Shown here: positions 33,721 through 42,932 of the stretch, piece by piece
Layout: each line of letters begins with the position of its first letter
Position numbering within the stretch: the stretch's first letter is position 1
Assembly (NCBI RefSeq): GCF_042159835.1
Contig: NZ_JBBVGT010000002.1
Location: forward strand, 1,240,001 to 1,304,000
Reading direction: 5' to 3'
DNA: 64,000 nucleotides
Origin: Albibacterium profundi
GTDB taxonomy: Bacteria > Bacteroidota > Bacteroidia > Sphingobacteriales > Sphingobacteriaceae
Program-made: the position numbers and the translations under genes
Notes under the pieces: model-generated
The model's database searches: none
What the model saw: the letters and a program-made list of their open reading frames with translations, nothing else
What the model was told of the DNA's origin: nothing

Positions 33721-34746
33721 ATGGCTAAAAAGGCAGTAACACTCGGAGAAATTATGTTACGACTATCAACTCCTGGATTCAAGCGGTTTGTGCAAAGCGA
33801 TAGTTTTGATGTCACCTATGGCGGTGGAGAAGCTAATGTTGCAACATCGCTGTGTAATTATGGATTAAACGGTGTGTTCGTGACTCGCGTTCCCGACAAC
33901 CCGATCGGTCAGTCTGCTATTAATCATTTGCGTCGGTATGGCGTGGATACTCAATTTATAGCCCGAGGAGGGGACCGACTTGGGATCTATTTTTTAGAGA
34001 CTGGTGCTTCCATGAGGGCATCGCAAGTTGTGTACGATCGGGCCAATACAGCGATTTCTGAAGCGAAGATAAGCGATTTCGACTTTGATAAGATATTTGA
34101 TGGAGCGGATTGGTTTCACACAACGGGAATTACGCCAGCTTTGAGTGATCAAGCGGCTGCTTTGACAGAAGCGGCGTTGAAGGCTGCTAAAACGAAGGGC
34201 ATCACAACGAGTATCGATTTAAATTATCGTAAAAAGCTCTGGAGTAAAGAAAAAGCAAGAGAGGTAATGACTCGTCTTTGTCAGTATGTCGACGTCTGCA
34301 TCGGGAATGAAGAAGACGCTCATGACTCTTTAGGGTTTACGAGCGAGGGAACTGATGTAACCAAAGGCGAGTTAAACCTCGATGGGTTTAAGGACGTATG
34401 TCGTCAGATGATTGACAAATTTAATTTCAAATACGTAGCTTCGTCTCTGCGCGAGAGTCATAGTGCTTCTGATAACGGTTGGTCTGCACTGGTGTATGAT
34501 GGCAAAGAATTCTATCATACGAAGAAATATGAAATCCGTATCGTCGACCGTGTGGGAGGTGGCGACTCGTTTGCTAGCGGCTTGATTTATGGACTGATGA
34601 CCGATAAATCATTACCCGACGCGGCAGAGTTTGCGGTGGCAGCTTCGGCATTGAAACATACAATTCCCGGAGATATGAACCACGCTACACTTGCGGATGT
34701 GGAGACACTATTAAAAGGCGATGGCTCTGGTCGTGTTCAGCGTTAA
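33721..34746 (+). CDS. kdgK: 2-dehydro-3-deoxygluconate kinase (PfkB family)
   Basis: A 341-residue sugar kinase. The N-terminal part has LGEIMLRLSTPGFKRF and VTYGGGEANVATSLCNYG typical for KDG kinases; the C-terminal PfkB signature with the catalytic Asp is DRVGGGDSFASGLIYG. It phosphorylates KDG in uronate and Entner-Doudoroff-type degradation. No aldolase gene stands next to it. The ATG at 33721 is preferred to the TTG four codons upstream. The DUF4185 gene follows closely and may be co-transcribed. Confidence 0.9.
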   Translation: MAKKAVTLGEIMLRLSTPGFKRFVQSDSFDVTYGGGEANVATSLCNYGLNGVFVTRVPDNPIGQSAINHLRRYGVDTQFIARGGDRLGIYFLETGASMRASQVVYDRANTAISEAKISDFDFDKIFDGADWFHTTGITPALSDQAAALTEAALKAAKTKGITTSIDLNYRKKLWSKEKAREVMTRLCQYVDVCIGNEEDAHDSLGFTSEGTDVTKGELNLDGFKDVCRQMIDKFNFKYVASSLRESHSASDNGWSALVYDGKEFYHTKKYEIRIVDRVGGGDSFASGLIYGLMTDKSLPDAAEFAVAASALKHTIPGDMNHATLADVETLLKGDGSGRVQR

Positions 34747-34787
34747 CGTTGAGCCTGCTTCTTCGTAAACTGAATCTGTTCGTGGGA

Positions 34788-35984
34788 ATGAAAAATTTAT
34801 TATTACTATCACTTCTTTTTTGTGCTGTGCATCAGTGCTTCTCACAGGCTACTCTTTCGGGTCCTGTAGATTCCTCTGTCTTTGAAATTGATTTTCAAGT
34901 GGAGCCTGCTGACGATTGGACTTCTCTTTTTAAACGAAATGAAGGTTGGTTTGGAGGAGACGGGATCTACACGATTCCGATGGACGGCATTGATTCCTCT
35001 GGCCGTCAGACAGACATCAAAACACTTTTTATTTTTAGCGATACGATGTTTGGCGAGATTGACGATGGAAAACTGCAATCGGGTTCCAAAATGGTAAATA
35101 ACTCAGTTGCGATTTTAAACGGTAAACAACCCACGAACCAGTCTATGCAGTTTTACGGTGATGATGGAGCGATTGAAGAACTTAGCACATTGTTTATTCC
35201 CCAAACACCACAATCAAAAAAGGGGGAATATTATTGGCTGGGTGATGGTTTCGTCAATCATGCTCTTGACAATACCACCTATATTTTTGGTTATCGGATA
35301 CGAAATACTGGAGCAAAGGTATTTGGCTTTGAGGAGGTTGGAAATACATTGATCGCTATTCCCGAGGGAAGCAAACCTCCCTTTGCTGATTATCGGCAGT
35401 TCGACACCCCTTTGTTTATTCAGAAAGACGATAAGCAAGGAAGTGGCTCCTTTGGAGCCGGAATTTTGGTGAATACGGAACAGGCAGGCGCTACGGATTC
35501 CGACGGATTTATTTATGTGTACGGCCTTCGAGGTTCAAACAAAGAAGTGCTGGTTGCCCGAACACGACCCGAAGATTTCGAGGATTTTTCAAGTTGGCGT
35601 TATTGGGATGGATCACAATGGACAAGCGATATCGGGGAAGTCGAAAGCATCGTAGACCGAGCTTCAAATGAATTGAGTGTTACTCCCATGCCTGATGGGC
35701 GTTACGTCATGATTTTCCAGATGGACGGAATCGGTTCATCGGTCGGTTTACGCATAGGACTTAGTCCCGTAGGCCCTTTTGGTCCTATACAGGAAGTCTG
35801 GAAATGCCCTGAAGTGCAGGTCAGTAAAGACTACTATGTCTATAACGCAAAAGCACACCCCCATTTATCAGAAAAAGGAGAACTGCTGATCAGTTACAAT
35901 GTAAATTCTTTCGATTTTATAAATGACCTGAATGAAAATCCTCAGTTATACCGACCGCGTTTTATTCGGATTAAATTTGACTAG
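34788..35984 (+). CDS. DUF4185-type five-bladed propeller protein, exported
   Basis: A 398-residue protein. The ATG at 34788 gives a signal peptide (MKNLLLLSLLFCAVHQCFSQ), while the upstream start at 34749 does not. The mature part fits the DUF4185 family, which is related to five-bladed glycosidase-like propellers: GWFGGDGIYTIPMDG, TLFIFSDTMFGEID, NSVAILNG, WLGDGFV and the late SYNVNSFDF. It probably binds or cleaves sugars outside the cytoplasm. It lies behind KDG kinase on the same strand. Its end overlaps the DUF4954 gene by 4 bp. Confidence 0.75.
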   Translation: MKNLLLLSLLFCAVHQCFSQATLSGPVDSSVFEIDFQVEPADDWTSLFKRNEGWFGGDGIYTIPMDGIDSSGRQTDIKTLFIFSDTMFGEIDDGKLQSGSKMVNNSVAILNGKQPTNQSMQFYGDDGAIEELSTLFIPQTPQSKKGEYYWLGDGFVNHALDNTTYIFGYRIRNTGAKVFGFEEVGNTLIAIPEGSKPPFADYRQFDTPLFIQKDDKQGSGSFGAGILVNTEQAGATDSDGFIYVYGLRGSNKEVLVARTRPEDFEDFSSWRYWDGSQWTSDIGEVESIVDRASNELSVTPMPDGRYVMIFQMDGIGSSVGLRIGLSPVGPFGPIQEVWKCPEVQVSKDYYVYNAKAHPHLSEKGELLISYNVNSFDFINDLNENPQLYRPRFIRIKFD

Positions 35985-38209
35985 TTATTCAAACGTTTTG
36001 TAAAGTCATCAACCCTCTTGATGAAAGCTTCGAGTTCGGTTTTTTGAGTTTTTATAAATGAATTGTCTTCAAATTTACCTAACACCTCGTTTAGTTCTTC
36101 TTGTGTATCGTACATCATTTTTCGGAAGGGATTGGTATAGTCTTTTTTCCGCGAACTCTCGACTGAATCAACCATCCATTGTTTGGTCCGTTTAACCTCC
36201 TCGCACCAGGTTAGTGTACGTTCTTTTGTAATTTCCTTTAATTTCAACTTCTCCAATTCCAATAAGGATGTGATGGCGTGCTGTCGTTTTTGTGAAGCAT
36301 AGTTATCGCCTTCTTGGCGATAGAAATCATGTACATCGTCCCATGATTTTATTTTTTCGGTGTGGACTTTCTCCCGGAAGCTTCCGATGGTTTCTTCACT
36401 CATTAGCTGACCTCCAATGTTTAGCCAATTATTCCTTCTGAGACTCGATTTTGCTAACGACTTTTCTAATTCTGAGATTGACGTGTTTTCTAGTTCTTCA
36501 ATATGATTTATGAGGTAATTAATACCATAGAATCGGATCATCGTTTTGAAAATATCATAAGCTTGTTGGATTTTGATAATTTTAACCGGTCTTTTGGCGT
36601 TTTCAATCCCCTTTGCTGTGATCTCTAACTCTGAGATGATAGGATCTTTTTTCTCTAGCATCGCTTTGCCAAGCTCATCGGCTGTTTTTTTAATGTCGTA
36701 TGCAGCTTCCGTCTTCGTTTCGTTGATGTATCTGATGTAGGACTCGCCGATTAGTTGTTCGAACAGGCTCAAAGAAGAAAACATTTCGTTAACCGTGTCA
36801 GGTGCTAGGTAGTCAAATTCGATATTTTGTATTTTTTCGTATCGCTGATCCCTGTCTTGGTATTTAAAAGTATTACGCTGTAACGCATACATATTATACA
36901 TAAACCAATAAGCCGGCATGATAACGAGAGAGTTCGTGTTTTCCTGAATACTTACCAGAGAGAAGGGGATAGGAATGTTTAGTTCATAATCATAATCCCC
37001 TTTAGCTAGGATTGTAAAATTGGCAAACTTAGAATTATGTTTCAAGGAGACACATAGCCCCGGCCAGAAGCCTCTGCCCGCAATGATTTCTCCGTCGGCT
37101 CCTCGCGAGTTATGGTTCGACCCGATCGTTGCGCCCGCAGGAATGTTGCTCTGTCCAGATACTACTGCAGCGCATAAGAATGAGTTGTTATGATGTTGTT
37201 CATGTGCCGGAAAAATGAGTGAATTTAGTACTTCACAACATGAAATTGTTGCATTGCTACCCAGATAAGAATTAATGAGTCGAGCTCCATACTTCAGTTG
37301 CGAGTTGGAAGCAATTACAAAACGTACTGCTTTGACACCATAGAAAATACGACAACCAAAATCGATGATACCATTCACCAGCTCACAGCCTTCACCGATC
37401 TGCGATTTCCCCCGTGCATTCGATTTGATGGTTAGGTTCTTGAGCTTATTGGCCCCTTTAATATACGCATCAGAACCAATCCATACATCATTGATGATAT
37501 TGGTATTTTTGATTACTGTACGGTCGCCAACCTTACCATAATACCCCGGCTCGGTTTTATATTCAGTTTCTGTGAAGGTTATAAACTTCTCCAGAAGTGC
37601 GGAGTCGTCTCTGTATTTGCTCCATAACCATGCGTCGCCCGGCTGCATACCGTTAAACGGGATAACCTTTCTCCCTCCGTTCTCGTTGCACAATTCCAAC
37701 CAAATACGTGAACTTTCTTCTTCGCCATCCTTTAGTATTCCGTTGCCAAACTTAGCGTTGACACTTGTTTTCATCTCATCTACCTGGACGATAACCACCT
37801 CGTTTCCAATAATATAATGCGAGATGTAGTTAACATGATTAATCGCCACATTATCCCCCAGGTCACAGCTAATAATGGTTGAGTTGTATAGGCCAACTTC
37901 TGCTTTAAGACCATGGAATTCTAGATAATAAGGTTCCAGCTTCCCGATACGTATCAAGCCATAGAATTTACAATTTTTTACAAGCTCTGGATTAAATGCG
38001 TCTGATACCAGTATGTTGTTCCAATTGTCTGTCGTATTGCCATTTTTTACAAGCACCTCAATTTCGAAAGCAGAAAGATTTCGGTAGTCGATGCCGCTCC
38101 TGTTTTGAATGTTACGAAGGTGATATTCATCTTTCCCGTCGGGAATGAATTCTTTACTGATAAAATCATATCCGAGACGAGATAAAGGAATTTTTCGAAT
38201 GTTATTCAT
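35981..38209 (-). CDS. DUF4954 family left-handed beta-helix protein
   Basis: A 742-residue cytoplasmic protein. Residues of about 60-430 hold hexapeptide-like repeats with many turns (SCDLGDNVAINHVNYI, GSDAYIKGANKLKNLTI, GSNHNSRGADGEIIAGRG), as in LpxA- and GlmU-type acyl- or nucleotidyltransferases. The C-terminal 280 residues are helical with coiled-coil character (RREHAITSLLELEKLKLKEI-like). It matches the DUF4954 family found in Bacteroidota and some spirochaetes. It is plausibly a sugar-nucleotide-handling enzyme, but no catalytic residue is established. Confidence 0.82.
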   Translation of the reverse strand: MNNIRKIPLSRLGYDFISKEFIPDGKDEYHLRNIQNRSGIDYRNLSAFEIEVLVKNGNTTDNWNNILVSDAFNPELVKNCKFYGLIRIGKLEPYYLEFHGLKAEVGLYNSTIISCDLGDNVAINHVNYISHYIIGNEVVIVQVDEMKTSVNAKFGNGILKDGEEESSRIWLELCNENGGRKVIPFNGMQPGDAWLWSKYRDDSALLEKFITFTETEYKTEPGYYGKVGDRTVIKNTNIINDVWIGSDAYIKGANKLKNLTIKSNARGKSQIGEGCELVNGIIDFGCRIFYGVKAVRFVIASNSQLKYGARLINSYLGSNATISCCEVLNSLIFPAHEQHHNNSFLCAAVVSGQSNIPAGATIGSNHNSRGADGEIIAGRGFWPGLCVSLKHNSKFANFTILAKGDYDYELNIPIPFSLVSIQENTNSLVIMPAYWFMYNMYALQRNTFKYQDRDQRYEKIQNIEFDYLAPDTVNEMFSSLSLFEQLIGESYIRYINETKTEAAYDIKKTADELGKAMLEKKDPIISELEITAKGIENAKRPVKIIKIQQAYDIFKTMIRFYGINYLINHIEELENTSISELEKSLAKSSLRRNNWLNIGGQLMSEETIGSFREKVHTEKIKSWDDVHDFYRQEGDNYASQKRQHAITSLLELEKLKLKEITKERTLTWCEEVKRTKQWMVDSVESSRKKDYTNPFRKMMYDTQEELNEVLGKFEDNSFIKTQKTELEAFIKRVDDFTKRLNN

Positions 38210-38354
38210 GCGTATTCTATTACTGATTTATGTGATGGATTCGTAAGACCAACGCTGAAATTACAAAAACTGTATTTAAAATCATCTATTTTTATAATTT
38301 CATCAGGCACAATTTTTGTATCGTTCATGGCTGAAAACCAATTAATTCTAATTT

Positions 38355-38807
38355 ATGAAACGTATAAAAGAAACTCTGTTGCCAATTTTGGCTATCTTAC
38401 TACTGTTCTCCATTACATCCTGTGACAAAGAAGAAGAGAAAGTTGAGAACGATAAACAGAAGTTAATTGAAGGAACCTGGTTGTTATACGCAGCCGGACA
38501 GGATGATAATGAAGATGGACAGATCAGCGAGAATGAACGAGAACCGGCCGAGGAAGGTCGTGTTTTTGAACTCACGCTGAGCGCCGATGGGAATGGATTG
38601 ATTTATGAGAACTATACAGATGAAGGTGAGACCACTACTCCCTTTAAATGGAAATGGTCTGGGGATTCAACGATCATATTGACCAATACACAGGGAGCAG
38701 GTGAAACGATTCTTGTCAACGTTTTAATACTCACTGATAACGAATTAGGGGTCTATGGTGGGATAGACGATTCAAATATGATTTTATTATTCAAGAAAAA
38801 AGTATAA
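38355..38807 (+). CDS. Small lipoprotein with lipocalin-like fold and EF-hand-type loop
   Basis: A 150-residue protein with a lipoprotein signal (SITSC, Cys23). The mature part begins with LIEGTWLLYAA, a start typical of lipocalin-like domains, followed by beta-strands (FELTLSADGNGLIYENY, FKWKWSGDSTIIL). Between the first strands lies D50-D-N-E-D-G-Q-I-S-E-N-E61, a perfect EF-hand calcium loop pattern (DxNxDGxIxxxE). It stands 18 bp ahead of the CrtI-like gene. Function unknown. Confidence 0.75.
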   Translation: MKRIKETLLPILAILLLFSITSCDKEEEKVENDKQKLIEGTWLLYAAGQDDNEDGQISENEREPAEEGRVFELTLSADGNGLIYENYTDEGETTTPFKWKWSGDSTIILTNTQGAGETILVNVLILTDNELGVYGGIDDSNMILLFKKKV

Positions 38808-38825
38808 ATTTTGATCTGATAAATA

Positions 38826-40262
38826 ATGAGCAAAACAGATTTTGATGCGGTTGTTGTAGGTTCGGGGCCAAACGGGTTGGCAGCGGCAATAACCTTACAG
38901 CGTCAGGGTAAATCTGTTTTATTGATCGAAGCAAATAATAAAATAGGCGGGGGGCTGCGCAGCGAAGAGCTTACTCTGCCCGGGTTTTTACATGACGTTT
39001 GTTCTGCAGTGCATCCAATGGCGTCTGTTTCACCTTTTTTAAAAAGTGTACCGCTCGAAGATTATGGTGTCGACTTTATCTATCCAGATGTATCCATCGC
39101 ACACCCCTTAGAAAATGGCAGTACTGCCGTGCTAACCCGATCATTAGACTATACAGCTGCGTCATTAGGTGAGGACAGGCAAGCTTATCTGGATTTGATG
39201 ACACCCATCTTGAAAGATTGGCCCAAATTGACCAAAGATATTTTAAGTCCTTTGCTCAAAATTCCTACAAACCCTCGTGCTATGGCTAACTTTGGCTGGC
39301 TGGGATTATCGTCGGCCATGCGTTTGTCGCGTCGTTTTAAAACTCCTGAAGCTAAGGCATTATGGGCGGGAATGTCCGCACATTCCATGCAGCCACTTTC
39401 TAAATTTACAACATCGGCGGTCGGCTTAGTTCTTCAAGCCACTGGTCATGTCAAAGGATGGCCACTCGTGATCGGAGGATCACAGCGTATAGCCGATGCA
39501 CTTTCGGCTTACTTTACATCCTTAGGTGGCAAGATTGAAACGGGCTTCTATGTGAAATCCTTATCACAGCTTCCATCAAGCAAACTCATTATGTTCGATG
39601 TCACGCCAAGGCAACTATTGGAAATTGCCGGGCACCGATTTTCAAGAAGCTATCAGTGGCAGTTAAAGAAATTCCGCTACGGAATGGGCGTCTTCAAAGT
39701 GGACTGGGCACTGGACGCGCCGATACCCTTTACGGCCGCCGATGCCCGAAGGGCTGGAACACTTCATTTGGGTAATACAATTGAAGAAATTCAAGCGAGC
39801 GAAGACGCCGCTTACAAAGGAAGACATGTTCAACGACCATTTGTTTTGTTGTCTCAGCCGAGTTTATTTGACTATCATCGTGCGCCAGCGGGCAAACATA
39901 CGGCCTGGGCATATTGCCATGTTCCCGGTGGCAGTACGGTGGATATGAAAGACGCGATAGAAAGCCAAATAGAACGATTTGCTCCCGGATTTAAAGACCG
40001 AATTTTGGCGAGCCATACGTTTAACACCGAACAATTACAAGCATATAATCCCAATTACATTGGCGGCGATATCGGTGGCGGAGTTATGGATATACGACAG
40101 CTTTTTAATCGTCCGGCACTTTTTTCCCCCTATCGTACAGGAGTGAAAGGGATTTATATCTGTTCGTCTTCTACACCACCTGGAGGTGGCGTTCATGGAA
40201 TGTGTGGCTTTCATGCTGCGAAACGGGCGTTGAGCGATGTTTTTGGAATTAAAATAGATTAG
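38826..40262 (+). CDS. Phytoene desaturase-like FAD-dependent oxidoreductase
   Basis: A 478-residue flavoprotein of the CrtI/carotenoid isomerase family. The dinucleotide-binding motif VVVGSGPNGLAAAITLQRQG is at residues 10-29, then IGGGLRSEELTLPGFLHDVC, and the C-terminal FAD motif is seen in GIYICSSSTPPGGGVHGMCG. Close relatives are often mis-annotated as phytoene desaturases; no carotenoid genes are nearby, so the substrate is open. It follows the small lipoprotein after 18 bp. Confidence 0.87.
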   Translation: MSKTDFDAVVVGSGPNGLAAAITLQRQGKSVLLIEANNKIGGGLRSEELTLPGFLHDVCSAVHPMASVSPFLKSVPLEDYGVDFIYPDVSIAHPLENGSTAVLTRSLDYTAASLGEDRQAYLDLMTPILKDWPKLTKDILSPLLKIPTNPRAMANFGWLGLSSAMRLSRRFKTPEAKALWAGMSAHSMQPLSKFTTSAVGLVLQATGHVKGWPLVIGGSQRIADALSAYFTSLGGKIETGFYVKSLSQLPSSKLIMFDVTPRQLLEIAGHRFSRSYQWQLKKFRYGMGVFKVDWALDAPIPFTAADARRAGTLHLGNTIEEIQASEDAAYKGRHVQRPFVLLSQPSLFDYHRAPAGKHTAWAYCHVPGGSTVDMKDAIESQIERFAPGFKDRILASHTFNTEQLQAYNPNYIGGDIGGGVMDIRQLFNRPALFSPYRTGVKGIYICSSSTPPGGGVHGMCGFHAAKRALSDVFGIKID

Positions 40263-40357
40263 AAGAGCTAACGAAATTTGTGTGCTAATTCCTTTTTGTA
40301 TATTATTGTTTGGCTGAAAGGAAAACACGTACGACGCCGTCTAATTCAATTGTATTT

Positions 40358-42616
40358 ATGAAAAGATTTTATATCAGTTTTATTATTGTTTTGTTTTCGA
40401 ATTGTGTGGTCTTCGCACAAGCTCCAACGAAAAAAGATCCCGTTGATTATGTCAACCCGACGATGGGAAACATCAGCCATTTGCTGGTGCCGACGTATCC
40501 GACTATCCACTTGCCTAATGGTATGCTGCGTGTTTACCCTGAGCGGCCGGACTATACCGCTGATCAGATTAAGGGCTTGCCGTTAATCATCACCAGTCAC
40601 CGTGGTCGTTCTGCTTTTAATTTAAGTCCAGTTCAGGGAATAAGCGAGGCTGATTTGCAGGTTGTGCATCGTTTTACCTATGATAATGAAGAAATCCGCC
40701 CTTACTATTATGAGGTAACATTGGATGAAGAAAACACCAAAGTAGCTTATGCTCCGTCTAGTCAGTCCGCTCTATATCGAATTCAATTCACGAAAGATGA
40801 GCCGGCTTTCCTTGTCTTCAATACCATCGACGGTGATATTCGAGTTGAAGGCAATAAAGTATATGCTTCGCAGAAATTAGCAAATAACACCATTGTTTAT
40901 CTGTTTGCAGAAACTGATGTTAAGCCTGAAAAAGCCGGCTTTTTAAAAATTGGTGAAGGTATTGATGCTCAGATGCTTGAAAAGGAGGGCAGAAATGTAG
41001 CGATGGCTTTTCGTTTCGGTCGAGGCACAGATAAGGTAAATATCCGTTACGGTGTTTCATTTATTAGCTCGGAACAGGCAGAAAACAATCTGCGAAGAGA
41101 GATAGCTGATTTTAATCTCGATGCCTTAGCTCAACGGGGTCGTTCCATATGGAACGAAGCTTTGGGCTCGATTGCAGTTGAAGGCATACTTGATGACGAT
41201 AAAACAGTTTTCTATACCTCACTTTATCGTTGTTTTGAGCGTCCTGTTTCTATTACCGAAGATGGCAGGTATTTTAGTGCTTTTGATGGTCAAGTCCATA
41301 CAGATAAAACTCCATTTTATACAGACGACTGGATATGGGACACCTACCGGGCTACCCATCCGCTGCGCCTCTTGATCGACCATGAAACCGAATCTGATAT
41401 CATCAATTCTTTTTTGCGGATGACAGAGCAAATGGAAAGCTTTTGGTTGCCTACCTTTCCGGAAATTACTGGTGATTCTCGACGGATGAACTCCAATCAT
41501 GGTATTGTCACCATCGCCGATGCGTGGGCAAAGGGGCTTCGGACCTTTGACTTGGAAAAAGCCTACACAGCCTCGAAGAACGCAATCTTAGAGAAAACAC
41601 TTGCTCCTTGGTCGGCCGACTCTGCGGGGTGGCTCGACGAGTTTTATCATACCAAAGGCTATATTCCCGCCTTAAATCCGGGAGAAGAAGAAACGGTACC
41701 CGAAGTTCACTCATTTGAAAAAAGACAACCCGTGGCGGTTACCTTAGGCACCTCTTATGATGAATGGAGTCTTGCACAAATCGCTACCATGTTAAATAAG
41801 AACGACGATGCAAAATATTTCTTTGAAAAAGCACTGAATTATCGCAATCTTTTTAATGCAGAGACCGATTTTTTTCATCCCAAAGACAAAGACGGAAACT
41901 TTATAGAGCCCTTTGATTACCGTTATTCTGGAGGACAAGGCGCACGTGAATACTATGGGGAAAACAATGCCTGGATCTATCGCTGGGATGTGCCTCATAA
42001 TGTCGCTGATCTGATTGAGTTAATGGGCGGGCGAGAACAATTTAACAAGAATCTTGATCAAACGTTCCGAGAGCCACTAGGAAAAAGCAAATACGATTTT
42101 TATAGTCAATTACCAGATCATACGGGAAATGTCGGTCAGTTTTCCATGGCGAATGAGCCGAGTTTACACATTCCCTATCTTTATACCTACTCGGGTAAAC
42201 CATGGATGACACAAAAGCGGATCCACACACTAATGGATCAGTGGTTTAGAAATGATTTGATGGGTGTACCCGGAGATGAAGATGGCGGCGGAATGTCGGC
42301 TTTTGTTGTTTTTTCAATGATCGGATTCTATCCGGTAACTCCAGGACTGCCGGTTTATACAATCGGTTCGCCCTTTTTTGAGAAAGCGACTATCCATATG
42401 AGCAATGGAAATGATTTCTCAGTCGTTGCAAAAAATTATTCACCAAAGAATAAATATATTCAGTCCGCGGTGTTAAATGGCAAAGCGTTGAATAAACCAT
42501 GGTTTTCTCATAAAGATATTCAGGACGGTGGCGTACTGGAACTCGTCATGGGTGATACTGCCAACAAAGACTGGGGCAGCGCGGTAGATGCCGCACCTCC
42601 TTCCTTTCAGCATTAA
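40358..42616 (+). CDS. GH92 family alpha-mannosidase, exported
   Basis: A 752-residue glycoside hydrolase with a signal peptide (to about residue 21, FAQ), using the ATG at 40358. The GH92 hallmarks are DYVNPTMGNISHLLVPTYPT at the start, DDWIWDTYRATHPLR in the middle, and PGDEDGGGMSAFVVFSMIGF near the end, where the conserved Glu and Asp of the calcium-dependent inverting site lie. It removes alpha-linked mannose from glycans in the periplasm or at the surface. It sits just upstream of the SusCD locus but has its own strong terminator. Confidence 0.93.
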   Translation: MKRFYISFIIVLFSNCVVFAQAPTKKDPVDYVNPTMGNISHLLVPTYPTIHLPNGMLRVYPERPDYTADQIKGLPLIITSHRGRSAFNLSPVQGISEADLQVVHRFTYDNEEIRPYYYEVTLDEENTKVAYAPSSQSALYRIQFTKDEPAFLVFNTIDGDIRVEGNKVYASQKLANNTIVYLFAETDVKPEKAGFLKIGEGIDAQMLEKEGRNVAMAFRFGRGTDKVNIRYGVSFISSEQAENNLRREIADFNLDALAQRGRSIWNEALGSIAVEGILDDDKTVFYTSLYRCFERPVSITEDGRYFSAFDGQVHTDKTPFYTDDWIWDTYRATHPLRLLIDHETESDIINSFLRMTEQMESFWLPTFPEITGDSRRMNSNHGIVTIADAWAKGLRTFDLEKAYTASKNAILEKTLAPWSADSAGWLDEFYHTKGYIPALNPGEEETVPEVHSFEKRQPVAVTLGTSYDEWSLAQIATMLNKNDDAKYFFEKALNYRNLFNAETDFFHPKDKDGNFIEPFDYRYSGGQGAREYYGENNAWIYRWDVPHNVADLIELMGGREQFNKNLDQTFREPLGKSKYDFYSQLPDHTGNVGQFSMANEPSLHIPYLYTYSGKPWMTQKRIHTLMDQWFRNDLMGVPGDEDGGGMSAFVVFSMIGFYPVTPGLPVYTIGSPFFEKATIHMSNGNDFSVVAKNYSPKNKYIQSAVLNGKALNKPWFSHKDIQDGGVLELVMGDTANKDWGSAVDAAPPSFQH

Positions 42617-42625
42617 TCGATATGG

Positions 42626-42665
42626 CACAAAGCCCGTAGCCGCTTAAGTGGCTACGGGCTTTGTG
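42626..42665 (+). terminator. Terminator after the GH92 gene
   Basis: A 16-bp inverted repeat, CACAAAGCCCGTAGCC (42626-42641) and its complement (42650-42665), with an 8-nt loop, 10 bp after the stop. The T tract is weak (TTTATTGTGTG), yet the stem is very stable. Confidence 0.8.
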
Positions 42666-42932
42666 TTTATTGTGTGTTTTAACATAAGTTTCTCGGTTTA
42701 GGAGGCGTATGTTACAAGAAAAATTGCGCAACCGTTTGTGTTTGCAGTAAATTTTGATATTTCATTTCGATGATGTAATCTTGTTCAAAGCGTCACATTT
42801 TTGATGCCTATAATCCAATTAATCTGAATGTTATTGCCTATGAGTAAGTTTTTGTTTCTTGTTAAAGGTAAACAGTTTCCTTGTAGGAGAATTTTATGTT
42901 TTTTCAATTGTCGCCAACAAACCAATTAAAAT
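42666..42932 (+). other. SusC upstream region
   Basis: AT-rich region between the GH92 terminator and susC. I found no exact TAnnTTTG; the near-match TAAGTTTTTG is at 42845. An 18-codon frame starts at 42896 behind an unusually good AGGAGA (42885-42890) and runs 17 bp into susC in another frame. A 14-codon frame also starts at 42709. Neither is convincing as a gene. Confidence 0.4.

Noticed and set aside
42766..42855. SusC promoter at TAATCTTG or TAAGTTTTTG
   Set aside because: Each departs from TAnnTTTG by a base or in spacing, and no TTG is placed to support them.
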